Shown here: one piece after another, positions 8,839 to 17,489 of the stretch
Position numbering within the stretch: the first letter of the stretch is position 1
Layout: the number at the start of each line of letters is the position of its first letter
The notes under the pieces: model-generated
Told to the model about the DNA's origin: nothing
The model's input: only the letters and a program-made list of their open reading frames with translations
Database searches by the model: none
Assembly: GCA_964581415.1 (NCBI GenBank)
Contig: CAZOOJ010000001.1
Coordinates: 1 to 64,000, forward strand
Direction of reading: 5' to 3'
Length of the DNA stretch: 64,000 nucleotides
Source: CAYTGG01 sp964581415
Lineage (GTDB): Archaea; Nanobdellota; Nanobdellia; Pacearchaeales; GW2011-AR1
Made by a program: the position numbers and the translations under genes

Positions 8839-9122
8839 AATTCCATCCCTCGCATAATTGCTCTTTTTAAATTTGGATTATTATTCTCTATCCAAGTTAT
8901 TCCTTTTAATGTTACAGCTATTTTATTGCTTCTTTCTAAATATTCTAGAATTACCCTTAGAGTAATATGATTTACTTGCCTAGGAAGTTTTCTTTTTAAT
9001 TCTGCTATTGAAATAATGCTCCCATTCATTTTTTTTAAAGTTTCTTCTACCATTATAACTGTATTTAAAGTAGGCCAATGAACTTGCTTTTTGGAATTTC
9101 GAGTTTCTTTTGTTTTTAACAT
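8835..9122 (-). CDS. Winged-helix protein, probable antitoxin
   Basis: A 95-residue basic protein with a winged-helix pattern (ISIAELKRKLPRQVNHITLR, then LEYLERSNKIAVTLKGITWI). It overlaps the downstream toxin-like gene by ATGA, suggesting a co-translated DNA-binding antitoxin that represses the pair. The start follows a T/A-rich region at 9123-9180 that could hold the promoter. It is one cassette of the tRNA-half array. Confidence 0.65.
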   Translation of the reverse strand: MLKTKETRNSKKQVHWPTLNTVIMVEETLKKMNGSIISIAELKRKLPRQVNHITLRVILEYLERSNKIAVTLKGITWIENNNPNLKRAIMRGMEL

Positions 9123-9222
9123 ATTTATATCTTTTAGTTATTTATTTATAACTATTTAGTATTAATTAGTATTTAAATAATTTTCGGTTTGGAAAGCATA
9201 TTTATTATTTAGAATAAAAAGA

Positions 9223-9279
9223 TAGCTTTTTGTAACGAGCTATTTATTTTTAAGAGGATTATGTTCACACGAGTTATTT
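9223..9279 (-). repeat. Partial array element lacking the tRNA part
   Basis: Contains gatagctttttgtaacgagc and the inverted core cacacgagtt (to about 9275) seen beside copies 1 and 2, but no T-arm or acceptor sequence. It sits immediately after the stop of the frameshifted flavin-binding gene. It may be a deleted element. The remaining spacer up to 9222 shows no gene. Confidence 0.5.
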
Positions 9280-9629
9280 TTAGCCCAATTGTTTAATTTC
9301 ATTAATATTAATAATCAAAGCACCTTTACAAGGCTCATCTTTATTTTCTTTCATTGATCTAACAAAATCAAATCATTTCCTTGCTCATAATATTCTGCTT
9401 TTCCATCAATTCTATATCCTTTACAATCTTTATTCCAAACAGCTAAACTAACATTAGGATTATTTTTTATATTTTCAATTGTGGATTTCATATAATTATT
9501 TGTAATAATAATTTTATCATCTTTGACTTTTACAAGAGCAACAGCAATAACATGTGGATTTCCTTTAGAATTTATTGTAGCCAATACAACTGGATTTTCT
9601 TCGATTATTTTTTGGGCTTCTTGTTCCAT
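9280..9629 (-). pseudogene. Pyridoxamine 5'-phosphate oxidase-like, frameshifted
   Basis: The first 85 or so residues match the small FMN-binding pyridoxamine 5'-phosphate oxidase-like fold (PVVLATINSKGNPHV, VSLAVWNKDCKGYRIDGKA). The frame then stops after a short tail (ILLDQ). In another frame it continues FDFVRSMKENKDE...KGALIININEIK to a stop at 9280-9282, exactly the C-terminus usual for this family. A single frameshift near 9355-9370 therefore separates the parts; repaired, the protein is near the normal 115-120 residues. Either decay or a sequence error. Its ATG is 14 nt from the tRNA-like end of copy 4. Confidence 0.75.
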
Positions 9630-9638
9630 GTTAAATTA

Positions 9639-9711
9639 AAATATGGTCTATGGAAGAATCGAACTTCCGACTACTCGGTGTAAACTAATAGAATCTAAAA
9701 GTTACTTTTTT
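9639..9711 (-). repeat. tRNA-Val-like 3' half element, copy 4
   Basis: Identical over 73 bp to 6337-6409, about 3.3 kb away, covering the tRNA-like 3' half (9644-9685) and the adjoining conserved sequence. Past 9711 the similarity fades, and the inverted core seen in copies 1 and 2 is not recognisable, so this copy looks truncated beside the plus-strand gene promoter. Confidence 0.85.
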
Positions 9712-9803
9712 GAATAGCATTTTTTGCTTCTTTCCTTTTAAGAAAGAAGATGATAATCTTTTTTGGTGGGAAATTATATAAATAGCTTAATCATAAATTT
9801 ATT

Positions 9804-10439
9804 ATGGTAAAAATAAGTTTTATTTGGTCATTTATTTATGAACAAACAATACATAATCCAACTGTAAAAGAAAATTTTGACTATGAAAAATATCAAAAAT
9901 ATATTGATGATTACCTGAAAAAAGTTAAAAATATTTGGAAAATGAAAGAAAAACAAGTTTTAAATTCTTGTGAAGAGATTACTGGTTTAAAATGGAAGAA
10001 AGAAGAAATCCCAGTCTATGCCATTAAGATAAGTTCAATAATGCCAATATCAGACCCCCTAACAATTCCCATTCAATTTGAATCAGAAGATAAAAAACTT
10101 TCTTTAACCCCTGAAAGATTTGTGAACATGATGGTGCATGAGATTATTCATAATCTTTTCATACAAAATGAAGAAGAAATAGGAAACTATTTTGAGTTTA
10201 TTCTTGATAAATATAAAAAGGAAGATTTCGATACTGCAATACATTTACTCCTCCATTCTATCCATAAAAAAATATTTGAAAAGCATTTTGATAAAAATAG
10301 ATTAGATGAAGAAATAAAAATGAGTTCTTTTTATCCAAGCTATAAAAAATCTTGGGAAATTGTAAATAAAATTGGAGAAGACTCGATTATTAAAGAATTT
10401 AAAGATTATTGTTTTAAGCTACCTAAAGAAAAAGCATAA
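9804..10439 (+). CDS. Zincin-like protein with HEIIH motif
   Basis: A 211-residue soluble protein with a metallopeptidase-type HEIIH at residues 112-116, followed by acidic residues (NEEEIG) that could supply the third zinc ligand. No signal peptide or membrane helix is evident. A TATA-like ttatataaa lies about 26 nt before the ATG, fitting a leaderless transcript. It is the only plus-strand gene between the array and tRNA-Val. Its last 34 bases overlap the end of a convergent nitroreductase remnant. Family not identified; peptidase activity is inferred from the motif. Confidence 0.6.
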   Translation: MVKISFIWSFIYEQTIHNPTVKENFDYEKYQKYIDDYLKKVKNIWKMKEKQVLNSCEEITGLKWKKEEIPVYAIKISSIMPISDPLTIPIQFESEDKKLSLTPERFVNMMVHEIIHNLFIQNEEEIGNYFEFILDKYKKEDFDTAIHLLLHSIHKKIFEKHFDKNRLDEEIKMSSFYPSYKKSWEIVNKIGEDSIIKEFKDYCFKLPKEKA

Positions 10440-10562
10440 AGAGGTATTTCGTCTTCCTGATTAATATCTAGTAATTTAGATAGTTTATTATTATCAAAAC
10501 CACCCAAGGCACAACATCCAACATTTTCTTTTTCGGCTAAACTTTCTACCAAAATTTTTAGT
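10406..10562 (-). pseudogene. Nitroreductase C-terminal remnant
   Basis: About 50 codons open to a TAA at 10406-10408, reading VGCCALGGFDNNKL...DEIPLYAFSLGS, the C-terminal signature of SagB/ThcOx-type nitroreductases. There is no start codon: the frame runs back into the 3' end of tRNA-Val at 10566. The rest of the gene is missing, as if recombination at the tRNA end removed it. It overlaps the end of the zincin-like gene antisense. Confidence 0.65.
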
Positions 10563-10565
10563 CGA

Positions 10566-10637
10566 TGGTCCTGCCAGGAGTCGAACCTGGGTCACTTCGG
10601 TGTAAACGAAGCGTCTTAGCCGTTGGACAACAGGACC
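10566..10637 (-). tRNA. tRNA-Val(TAC)
   Basis: Complete intron-free cloverleaf: acceptor GGTCCTG/CAGGACC with A73, D-stem GTC/GAC, anticodon arm CTTCG-TTTACAC-CGAAG (anticodon TAC), T-arm CCAGG-TTCGACT-CCTGG. Its anticodon loop is the part most like the four tRNA-half elements, which share the GTTTACACCGA core but differ in T-arm and acceptor. Confidence 0.95.
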
Positions 10638-10922
10638 ACATAAAAACTTATTAATCAATAACAAAATTCTATTAAAAAAGTTTCTATTTTTTAATTTACA
10701 AAATCAGGCTTTGGGAAAATCATATATCTTTTCTAAAATTTTATTTGATAATAATTAATATACTTGAGGGGTATAATTCCTAAGAAATTAATTAATAGAG
10801 AAATTACCAATATAATTTATGAGATTCTGCATAGTTAATAATTAGAATTATCTGTCTTTTTTAAGGAATTTCCCAAAGCATAACATCGTAACCTTTATAT
10901 AATAATAGCTTCTTTTTTCGTT
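10638..10922. other. Intergenic region with distant inverted repeat
   Basis: No gene seen. An exact 11-bp inverted repeat (gctttgggaaa near 10707, tttcccaaagc near 10869) flanks most of it. The motif atttcccaaagcat recurs near 33648. A TATA box tttatataa about 25 nt before 10923 is the promoter of the next gene. Confidence 0.5.
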
Positions 10923-12509
10923 ATGGAAAAAAACAAAAAGAATAATGAACAAAATATTCCAGAGATGAAAATAAAGGAGAATTATTCTAATAAAAAACCA
11001 ATTATTTCTCAGAACAATAACATTTCAAAAGAAGTAGAAAAGAAGAAAAAAGAACTTGAAAAATTAAAATCATTCATAACTAAAAAATATCCTTTCACAA
11101 GAGCTTTAAGCATCCTTCCTCCTCAATCTTTAAAAGATTTTATTGAAGAGGAAATTGGAGAAGACATGCCTGAAAAAGAACTTGAAAAATTAAAAAACAA
11201 AACTCATCTTTTTATGATTATTTCTGAAGAAAAATTTAAGGAAATTTCTAAAATAAAAAAAGAGATTGTTGAAAAAATTGATGAAGAAAAACAAAATATT
11301 TGGATTCATATTAAAACTCCTGCTGATATTTGGGAAATCTGCCTTGATTCAAAATTTGAAATAGTTTCTGCAATCGCGATGTCTTTTCCTCTTCATGATA
11401 GAGGAATTTTGGAAGCTTTGAGAGTTGCTGAAATTCATAAATCTTTAGTTTTGCAAAAATTTGAAAAATATGTTGTTAGTTATGTTATAGGAGGAAGTCT
11501 TGTGAGAGGAGAGGCTATTAAAACTTCTGATATTGATGTCTTTGTAATTATTAATGATACAGATGTCAAAAGAATGCCCCGTTTAGAATTAAAAGAAAGA
11601 TTAAGAGGAATTATCTATCAGTATATTGCAGAAGCAGAAGCTTTAGCTGGATTGAAAAAAAAGAACATTCTAAATGTTCAGGTTTATTTGTTAACTGATT
11701 TCTGGGAGAGTGTTAAAGATGCTAATCCTGTTATGTTTACATTTATTCGGGATGGAATTCCAATTTATGACAGAGGAACTTTTATGCCATGGAAAGCTTT
11801 GCTGAAAATGGGAAAATTAAAACCTTCTCCTGAAGCTATTGATATGTTTATGTCTATGGGAGATAAAACAGTCCAAAGAGCTAAAATATCTTTATTAGAT
11901 ATAGTTATTCATGAAATTTATTGGAGTCTTGTAACTCCAAGTCAAGCATTATTGATGTTAAATGGCTCACCTCCTCCTACACCAAAATATCTTGTTAATG
12001 AAATGGAAAAAATCTTTGTAAATAAAGAAAAAATGTTAGAAAAAAGATATATAAATATTCTAAAAGAAGTTGTAGAAATTTATAAAAATTATGAACATGA
12101 AAAAATAAAAGAAATAAAAGGAGTTAAAGTAGATAAAATTATTAAAAATACTGAAGATTATCTTAAAAGACTTAAAGAATTAAGAGAGCAGATTGAAAAG
12201 AGATATGAAGAAAAGACAATTGAACAGCTTTATAAAGATGTTTTTGAATTATTAAAAACAATAGTTAAGGCAAAATCTCAATCAGCAATTATTGAAGAAT
12301 TTGAGAAAGATTTTGTTAAAAAAGGAAAATTTTCTCCTCAAAATTTGAGAATTTTGAGAGATATTATAAAAGCAAAAACACAATTTAAAAAAGGAAAATT
12401 AAATTCTCATCTTGTCAATGAAGCAAGAAAAAATGCAAGCATCTTAATTAATGATTTAATTGAATATAATCAGAGATGTGAATTAGCTGAGAAAAATAAT
12501 AAAAAATAA
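10923..12509 (+). CDS. Nucleotidyltransferase (MNT-like) with helical C-terminus
   Basis: A 528-residue protein. A Pol-beta-type nucleotidyltransferase centre is seen at about 190-210: GGSLVRGEAIKTSDIDVFV, carrying the GS and D-x-D residues that bind Mg-NTP. It is followed by helical segments (IVIHEIYWSLVTPSQALL) that resemble HEPN-type bundles and then a long coiled, basic region. It shares this architecture with the gene at 25599-26480, including K(L/I)KP(S/T)PEAI and FVNK segments, so the two are paralogs. Target RNA or protein unknown. Leaderless TATA promoter. Confidence 0.75.
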   Translation: MEKNKKNNEQNIPEMKIKENYSNKKPIISQNNNISKEVEKKKKELEKLKSFITKKYPFTRALSILPPQSLKDFIEEEIGEDMPEKELEKLKNKTHLFMIISEEKFKEISKIKKEIVEKIDEEKQNIWIHIKTPADIWEICLDSKFEIVSAIAMSFPLHDRGILEALRVAEIHKSLVLQKFEKYVVSYVIGGSLVRGEAIKTSDIDVFVIINDTDVKRMPRLELKERLRGIIYQYIAEAEALAGLKKKNILNVQVYLLTDFWESVKDANPVMFTFIRDGIPIYDRGTFMPWKALLKMGKLKPSPEAIDMFMSMGDKTVQRAKISLLDIVIHEIYWSLVTPSQALLMLNGSPPPTPKYLVNEMEKIFVNKEKMLEKRYINILKEVVEIYKNYEHEKIKEIKGVKVDKIIKNTEDYLKRLKELREQIEKRYEEKTIEQLYKDVFELLKTIVKAKSQSAIIEEFEKDFVKKGKFSPQNLRILRDIIKAKTQFKKGKLNSHLVNEARKNASILINDLIEYNQRCELAEKNNKK

Positions 12510-12527
12510 ACAATTTTTTAATTTTAT

Positions 12528-12800
12528 CTAACTTCCTAAAGAAACTGGTAAAAGACGATTAGAATAACCCCACCATCTAGTCATATCTCTTGCTTTCATT
12601 GGAGAAATCTCTTTTATTTTTATGAAATAGTTCATTAAATCTTTGTATCTATGAAGTTCGTTTTCTTCATGTCTCTTTTCTGCTAGTTTAGAATTCTTAT
12701 CTATTTTTTCTACAAAGTCTCTAGATACTTCTCTATATGATTTCTCTTCAAGGGTTTTTTCCCAAACTTTATCATCCCAATACTCTAAATTATGATGCAT
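12528..12800 (-). CDS. Small hydrophilic protein, unknown
   Basis: A 90-residue charged, helical protein with a conserved-looking Trp-rich end (ARDMTRWWGYSNRLLP). No membrane helix or known motif. It converges on the nucleotidyltransferase gene, 18 bp from its stop, which hints at a real gene with its own promoter in the A/T-rich region above 12800. Function unknown. Confidence 0.5.
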   Translation of the reverse strand: MHHNLEYWDDKVWEKTLEEKSYREVSRDFVEKIDKNSKLAEKRHEENELHRYKDLMNYFIKIKEISPMKARDMTRWWGYSNRLLPVSLGS

Positions 12801-12904
12801 TTAATTCCTTAATTTTGTAATAATTTTTTTAATCTACATAAATTAATTAAAAAACTAGTTTTTGTTATTTATATATTTTATTATAATTAAGTATAATATA
12901 CTTT

Positions 12905-13131
12905 AAAAATATTTTTTCTAAATTTCTTTAGAATTAGAAATTTAACTGAGATTTGTGTAGAAAAGAGAGGAATATTTCAAAAAAGATTAAATAGAAATGT
13001 TTATTGGAAATTATGTTTAAATGATAAAAGAGTTGAATGTAAATATCTTTCAAAGATAAAAGACAGAAATGATTTGTATTCCTGTGAATACGATTTCATT
13101 AAAAGAATTAAAGAAAAGAATAAAAACTGAA
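12905..13131 (+). pseudogene. Possible coding remnant without start
   Basis: The 12801-13234 gap has no intact gene, but one plus-strand frame stays open to a TGA near 13131, reading NLTEICVEKRG...YLSKIKDRNDLYSCEYDF with plausible amino-acid use. There is no ATG, GTG or TTG in a sensible place, so it is probably the tail of a lost gene. No family recognised. Confidence 0.3.
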
Positions 13132-13234
13132 ATAGAGATGTATGTTTAATGGAATTAGTTTGATTTTGTATTCTCAAAATACTTTTAAATGAAATTCCTT
13201 TTATTAAATAATCTAAAAAAGAGTTAAAAATAAA

Positions 13235-14083
13235 ATGATTTATTTTCCAATTTTAGGAGCATTAGCTTTGGCAGTTTCAACTATTTTAGAAAGAAGAGAA
13301 TTAAAGAAAAAAATCAATATAAAAAATTTTCAGATTCTTGTTTTTTTGTCAGTTGTTTTAGTAATGATTCCTCTGATTTATTTTTTCTGGAATGTCAGCT
13401 CTGAAGCATTACAAATCAGAAATATTGTTATATTCTTTTTTATAATTTCCTTAGCTTTTTTTGGTAATTTTCTTTTTTTTTATTCAATAAAAAAAGAAAA
13501 CATTTCAAAATTAGAGCCTGCTAGAGTTTTAGAACCTCTTTTCGTGATTTTGCTTGCTCTATTATTAAGTTTCTTTTTAGAAGATATTTACGAAAGAAAT
13601 CTGAATGTTTTAATTCCTGCATTAATCTCTGCATGTGCATTGATATTTTCACATATAAAAAGAGATCATTTATACTTCAGCAAGTATTTTATTGCTACTA
13701 TTTTTGGAAGTTTTTTCTTTGCTGTTGAACTTGTTTTATCCAAATTAATTCTTCCTTTTTACTCTCCGATAAGTTTTTATTTTTTAAGATGTTCTTTTGT
13801 TTTTTTATTTAGTTTTATTTTATTTAAACCAAATTTAGAAAGAGTAAATAAAAAAACAGGATGTTGGATTTTTTTAATTGGAGCTATGTGGGTAGTCTAT
13901 AGAGTTTTTGTTTATTATGGATTCTTAAAAATAGGAATTATTTCAACAATTTTAATGATAATGCTCGGTCCTATTTTTGTTTATTTTCTTGCTTGGAAAT
14001 TCCTTAAAGAAAAAATCAGCTGGAAAAATATTATTGCTTCATTTATAATAGTTGCGAGTGTCGTGTATGTAATGTTTTTTTAG
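13235..14083 (+). CDS. EamA/DMT-family transporter
   Basis: A 282-residue protein with about ten hydrophobic helices in two similar halves, as in the drug/metabolite transporter (EamA) superfamily. The segment KLEPARVLEPLFVILLALLL matches the helix-4 region of the first repeat, and IGIISTILMIMLGPIFVYFL that of the second. The substrate cannot be read. The ATG follows a purine-rich aaaaaagagtt stretch. It converges with the remnant at 14080-14219. Confidence 0.8.
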   Translation: MIYFPILGALALAVSTILERRELKKKINIKNFQILVFLSVVLVMIPLIYFFWNVSSEALQIRNIVIFFFIISLAFFGNFLFFYSIKKENISKLEPARVLEPLFVILLALLLSFFLEDIYERNLNVLIPALISACALIFSHIKRDHLYFSKYFIATIFGSFFFAVELVLSKLILPFYSPISFYFLRCSFVFLFSFILFKPNLERVNKKTGCWIFLIGAMWVVYRVFVYYGFLKIGIISTILMIMLGPIFVYFLAWKFLKEKISWKNIIASFIIVASVVYVMFF

Positions 14084-14219
14084 GAATTTTGTATTTTATG
14101 ATTTAATAATTCTGTTAATTTTTTCATTGCTTTTAGATAATATTCTGTAATTTTATCCTTTTTACATTCATTAGAAAATCAGTAATAAAGATTTCTTCAA
14201 TATTTATTCCTTTTTTCAT
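14080..14219 (-). pseudogene. Frameshifted small gene after thermosome
   Basis: A frame starts in a TAATG overlap with the thermosome stop (MKKGINIEEIFITDF) but ends early. A neighbouring frame continues ECKKDKITEYYLKAMKKL to a TAA at 14080-14082. Joined by one frameshift this gives a helical protein of about 46 residues. It was presumably translationally coupled to the chaperonin gene. No family recognised. Confidence 0.4.
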
Positions 14220-15847
14220 TAATCATATCCTCCATAATTTTCATATTCTCGAGAAAGTCTTCCTGTTGCACTTCTCATACTCTTTTTATCTGAAGAAGCA
14301 ATAACATCATCTATTCTTAAAATCATATTTGCAACTTCGCTTGCAGAACTTATTGCCTGACTTTTTATTCTGTATGGTTCAATAATTTTTGCTTCTAAAA
14401 CGTTTTCAATTTTTTTATTAAATAAATTTAAACCTACATTTCTTTCTCCTGAATCATGTCTTGATTTTAATTCTGTTAAAACATCAATGGGATCCATTCC
14501 CGCATTTTCAGCAAGAGTTGCAGGAATATGTTCTAAAGCAGATGCAAATTCTTCCACAGCTAATTGTTCTCTTCCACTTAAAGACTGTCCGAAATATCTA
14601 AGCCTTCTTGCTAATTCTATCTCAATAGAACCTCCTCCTGGAACAACCAATCCAGTTTTTAAAGCAGAAACCACATCTCCTAATCCATCTTTAATTGCTC
14701 TCTCAATCTCATCAATAACATGTTCTGTTCCTCCATGAATCAAAATTGTTAAAGCTTTTGGATTTTGACATCCTTTGATATAAGTAAAAACATTATTTCC
14801 ATGCTTAACTTCTTCAACAATTTCTGCGTTTCCTAATTCATAAGAATTTAGTTCATTTAAATTGCTAATAATTTTTCCTCCAGTAGCTTTTGATATTTTT
14901 TCTATATCACTTTTAGAAACTCTTCTACAAGAATAAATTCTGTTTTTTGACAGCAGATATTGAGCAAAATCATCAATTCCTTTTTGACAGAAAATAACAT
15001 TAGTTCCTGATTCTTTAATTTTTTCAACCATCTCTTTGATATACTTTTCTTCTTGATTTATAAAACTTTGAAGTTGTTCAGGAGAAGAAACAGAAACTTT
15101 TGTATCTATTTCAGGATTTTTTAATTCTAAAGGAAAATCAACTAAAGCAATTTTAGCATTTTCAACTAAAGAAGGCATTTCAGTAGAAACTTTTTCTTTG
15201 TCTAATACAATTCCCAAAATTAGTTCAGTATCTTCAATACAATCTCCTTTTAATTTTTCTATTTTAATATTCGTTAAATCTATATTTTCATTTGAAGTGC
15301 TGATTTGTTTTACTGCTTTAATAATGATATCAGCGAATTTTTCTTTTGCTCCTTCTCCACTTTTTCCAGTCATTGCAGTAATTGCGATTTGCTTTAAAAC
15401 TTCTTCATCTTCTGAGGTGATTCTTAAAGAAATTTCCTTTAAAATTTCCTGAGCTTTTTCTGTAGCTACTTTGTATCCTTTTGTTATAGTTGTTGGATGA
15501 ATTTTGTTGTCCAATAACTTTTCAGCATTTTCTAAAAGTTTTCCTGCAATCATCACAGCAGTAGTTGTTCCGTCTCCAACTTCACTTTCCTGAGTTTTTG
15601 CAATTTCAACCATCATTTTTGCTGCTGGATGCTCAATTTGCATTTCATCTAAAATTGTAACACCATCATTAGTGATAATTATATCGTTTGTAGGAGTAAC
15701 TAGCATTTTATCCATTCCTTGAGGGCCTAGAGTTGTTTTAATCATGTCAGCAACCATCTTTGCAGCTAATATGTTGTTTCTTTGAGCATCTTTTCCCAGA
15801 ATTCTTTGCACATCTTCAGGCATTAAAGTAATTGGTCTTTCTGTCAT
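14219..15847 (-). CDS. thsA: Thermosome subunit (group II chaperonin)
   Basis: A 542-residue group II chaperonin subunit, which forms double-ring ATP-driven folding chambers in the cytoplasm. Seen are TLGPQGMDKML and the catalytic GDGTTTAVMIAGKLL near residue 90, VPGGGSIEIELARRLR in the equatorial domain, and the gene-wide similarity expected of TCP-1/thermosome proteins. The C-terminus is short (ENYGGYD) instead of a long GGM tail. An A/T-rich divergent region separates it from the CBS gene. This is the only subunit in the window; other paralogs may exist elsewhere. Confidence 0.97.
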   Translation of the reverse strand: MTERPITLMPEDVQRILGKDAQRNNILAAKMVADMIKTTLGPQGMDKMLVTPTNDIIITNDGVTILDEMQIEHPAAKMMVEIAKTQESEVGDGTTTAVMIAGKLLENAEKLLDNKIHPTTITKGYKVATEKAQEILKEISLRITSEDEEVLKQIAITAMTGKSGEGAKEKFADIIIKAVKQISTSNENIDLTNIKIEKLKGDCIEDTELILGIVLDKEKVSTEMPSLVENAKIALVDFPLELKNPEIDTKVSVSSPEQLQSFINQEEKYIKEMVEKIKESGTNVIFCQKGIDDFAQYLLSKNRIYSCRRVSKSDIEKISKATGGKIISNLNELNSYELGNAEIVEEVKHGNNVFTYIKGCQNPKALTILIHGGTEHVIDEIERAIKDGLGDVVSALKTGLVVPGGGSIEIELARRLRYFGQSLSGREQLAVEEFASALEHIPATLAENAGMDPIDVLTELKSRHDSGERNVGLNLFNKKIENVLEAKIIEPYRIKSQAISSASEVANMILRIDDVIASSDKKSMRSATGRLSREYENYGGYD

Positions 15848-16005
15848 TTTTTGTATTGAATATAATTATTTTCTACTGAAAAAATAACAATATAATTGAA
15901 TATTCTATAAAAATTATCTTATAAATCTCTATTTAAAATTTATTGTGATAAAGTCACTATTAAGTATTAAATAACTTTTATAAAAAGAGAATTGTTTGTT
16001 AGATT

Positions 16006-16575
16006 ATGGAAAGAATATTAGTTGCTGATGTAATGATTAGAGATCCTATAACTGTTAAACCAGGAACAAATCTTTTAGATTGTGCAAAAAAGATGGTGAA
16101 GAAAAAAATAGGAAGTTTGTTAATAGCTAATGATAAAAATGAATTAGTAGGAATTATCACTCAAAAAGATATTTTATGGGCTTTAATTAAAAAATCAAAG
16201 AAAGATTTGTCTGAAATTAAGGTAGAAGATATTTCTCCAAAAAAAATAATGAAAATAAAGCCTGAAATAAATTTAAGAGATGCTATTGAGAAAATGAAAC
16301 AATTAAAAGTGAAAAAACTTCCTGTTGTAAAGGATAAAAAATTATTGGGAATTCTCACAGCAAGAGATATTTTAAATTTTCATCCAGAGTTTTATAAAGA
16401 ATTAGAGGAATTCGCGAGAATAAGAGATGAATCGAAAAAATTAAGGAATATAAAAGAATCTCAAAAGAGAGATGATGTAAGATATGGAATTTGTGAAAAA
16501 TGCGGACATAAAGGAGTCTTACATGAATTTAATGGAATATTGTTATGTAGTTCTTGTAGAGATTCTGTTGAATAA
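16006..16575 (+). CDS. Tandem CBS domains with zinc ribbon
   Basis: A 189-residue cytoplasmic protein. Two CBS motifs (about 5-60 and 70-125), each ending in the ITQKDIL / LTARDIL type strand-helix, form a Bateman module that binds adenine nucleotides. A four-Cys zinc ribbon follows (CEKCGH...LLCSSC, about 163-184). This pairing is common in archaea, where it is taken to be an energy-sensing regulator or a transcription-linked factor. The partner is unknown. TATA-like ttataaaaag lies about 25 nt before the ATG. Confidence 0.85.
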   Translation: MERILVADVMIRDPITVKPGTNLLDCAKKMVKKKIGSLLIANDKNELVGIITQKDILWALIKKSKKDLSEIKVEDISPKKIMKIKPEINLRDAIEKMKQLKVKKLPVVKDKKLLGILTARDILNFHPEFYKELEEFARIRDESKKLRNIKESQKRDDVRYGICEKCGHKGVLHEFNGILLCSSCRDSVE

Positions 16576-16685
16576 TTCATATGGAAAGAATATGAGTTTT
16601 AAAGGTTGCAAACTCCTCTTTTTTAGAAAAATTTCTCAGAGCCTTTAAACGAAGAATATTTAAATTAAATTTTCTATTTCTATTA

Positions 16686-17195
16686 ATGGCTGAAAAAGAA
16701 AAAATATTTTCAAGTAAAGTTAAGCACAAAGGAATTTTTTCTTTTAGTGAATTTTATCAATTTTGTTATGATTGGATTACAAAAGAAATTGGATGTGACA
16801 TTTCAGAAGATAAATATGAGGAAAAAATAGAAGGAGACAAAAAGAAAGTGGAAGTTAGATGGACTTGTGAAAAAAAAGTTACTGATTATTTTAAGTTTGA
16901 AATAAAATTAGATCCTCTTAAAGTTGATCCTTTAAATGATATAGAAATAAAAAAAGGAAACACAACAATAAAAACAAATGAAGGAAAAATTTCATTAGAA
17001 GTTGTTGGAAATCTTGTGAGAGATTATGATGGAAAATTTGAAAGAAGCGCTTTTGGTAAATTCTTGAGAGCAATTTATGAAAAGTGGGTAATTCCTTCAA
17101 GAATAGAACAATTTGAGGATAAATTAGTTGAAGAATGTAATGAATTTATGTCTCAATCTAAAGCATGGCTTGATTTAGAAGGAAGAAGAGAATAA
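16686..17195 (+). CDS. Conserved hypothetical soluble protein
   Basis: A 169-residue charged protein without membrane helices. The alternation of strands in the middle (KVEVRWTCEKKV, FKFEIKLDP, ISLEVVGNLVRDY) followed by a C-terminal helical region with several Trp suggests an alpha/beta fold. No family recognised with confidence. It follows the CBS gene on the same strand with its own TATA-like element. The 294-bp spacer after it holds only a short coding-like frame without start (about 17290-17390). Confidence 0.6.
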   Translation: MAEKEKIFSSKVKHKGIFSFSEFYQFCYDWITKEIGCDISEDKYEEKIEGDKKKVEVRWTCEKKVTDYFKFEIKLDPLKVDPLNDIEIKKGNTTIKTNEGKISLEVVGNLVRDYDGKFERSAFGKFLRAIYEKWVIPSRIEQFEDKLVEECNEFMSQSKAWLDLEGRRE

Positions 17196-17489
17196 AATCA
17201 AAGAGAATTTCTATTGAAAGAAAAGTTGGGCAATTAAATTTTTTTTGAGTTTTTTTTAAAAAATATTCTATTTCAATTTCTATTCTAAGAGACCTTAATA
17301 ATAGCAAAATAACAAGAACTCATAAAAACAGATTGGTAGATGTAAAAAAAGAATATACTGTTATTGCAGAAATAAGAACAAGTAAAAGATAATGAATTAA
17401 ATGGAAAAGAAATATAATCCTCTTATAGGAAATTTTCAATAACAAAACACCACCAAAATCCTTAAATATTAGCTGCTTTTATTCTTTTA

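Noticed and set aside
6337..9711. CRISPR array from the repeated elements
   Set aside because: The repeats are tRNA-derived, of unequal spacing, with genes between them and no cas genes nearby.
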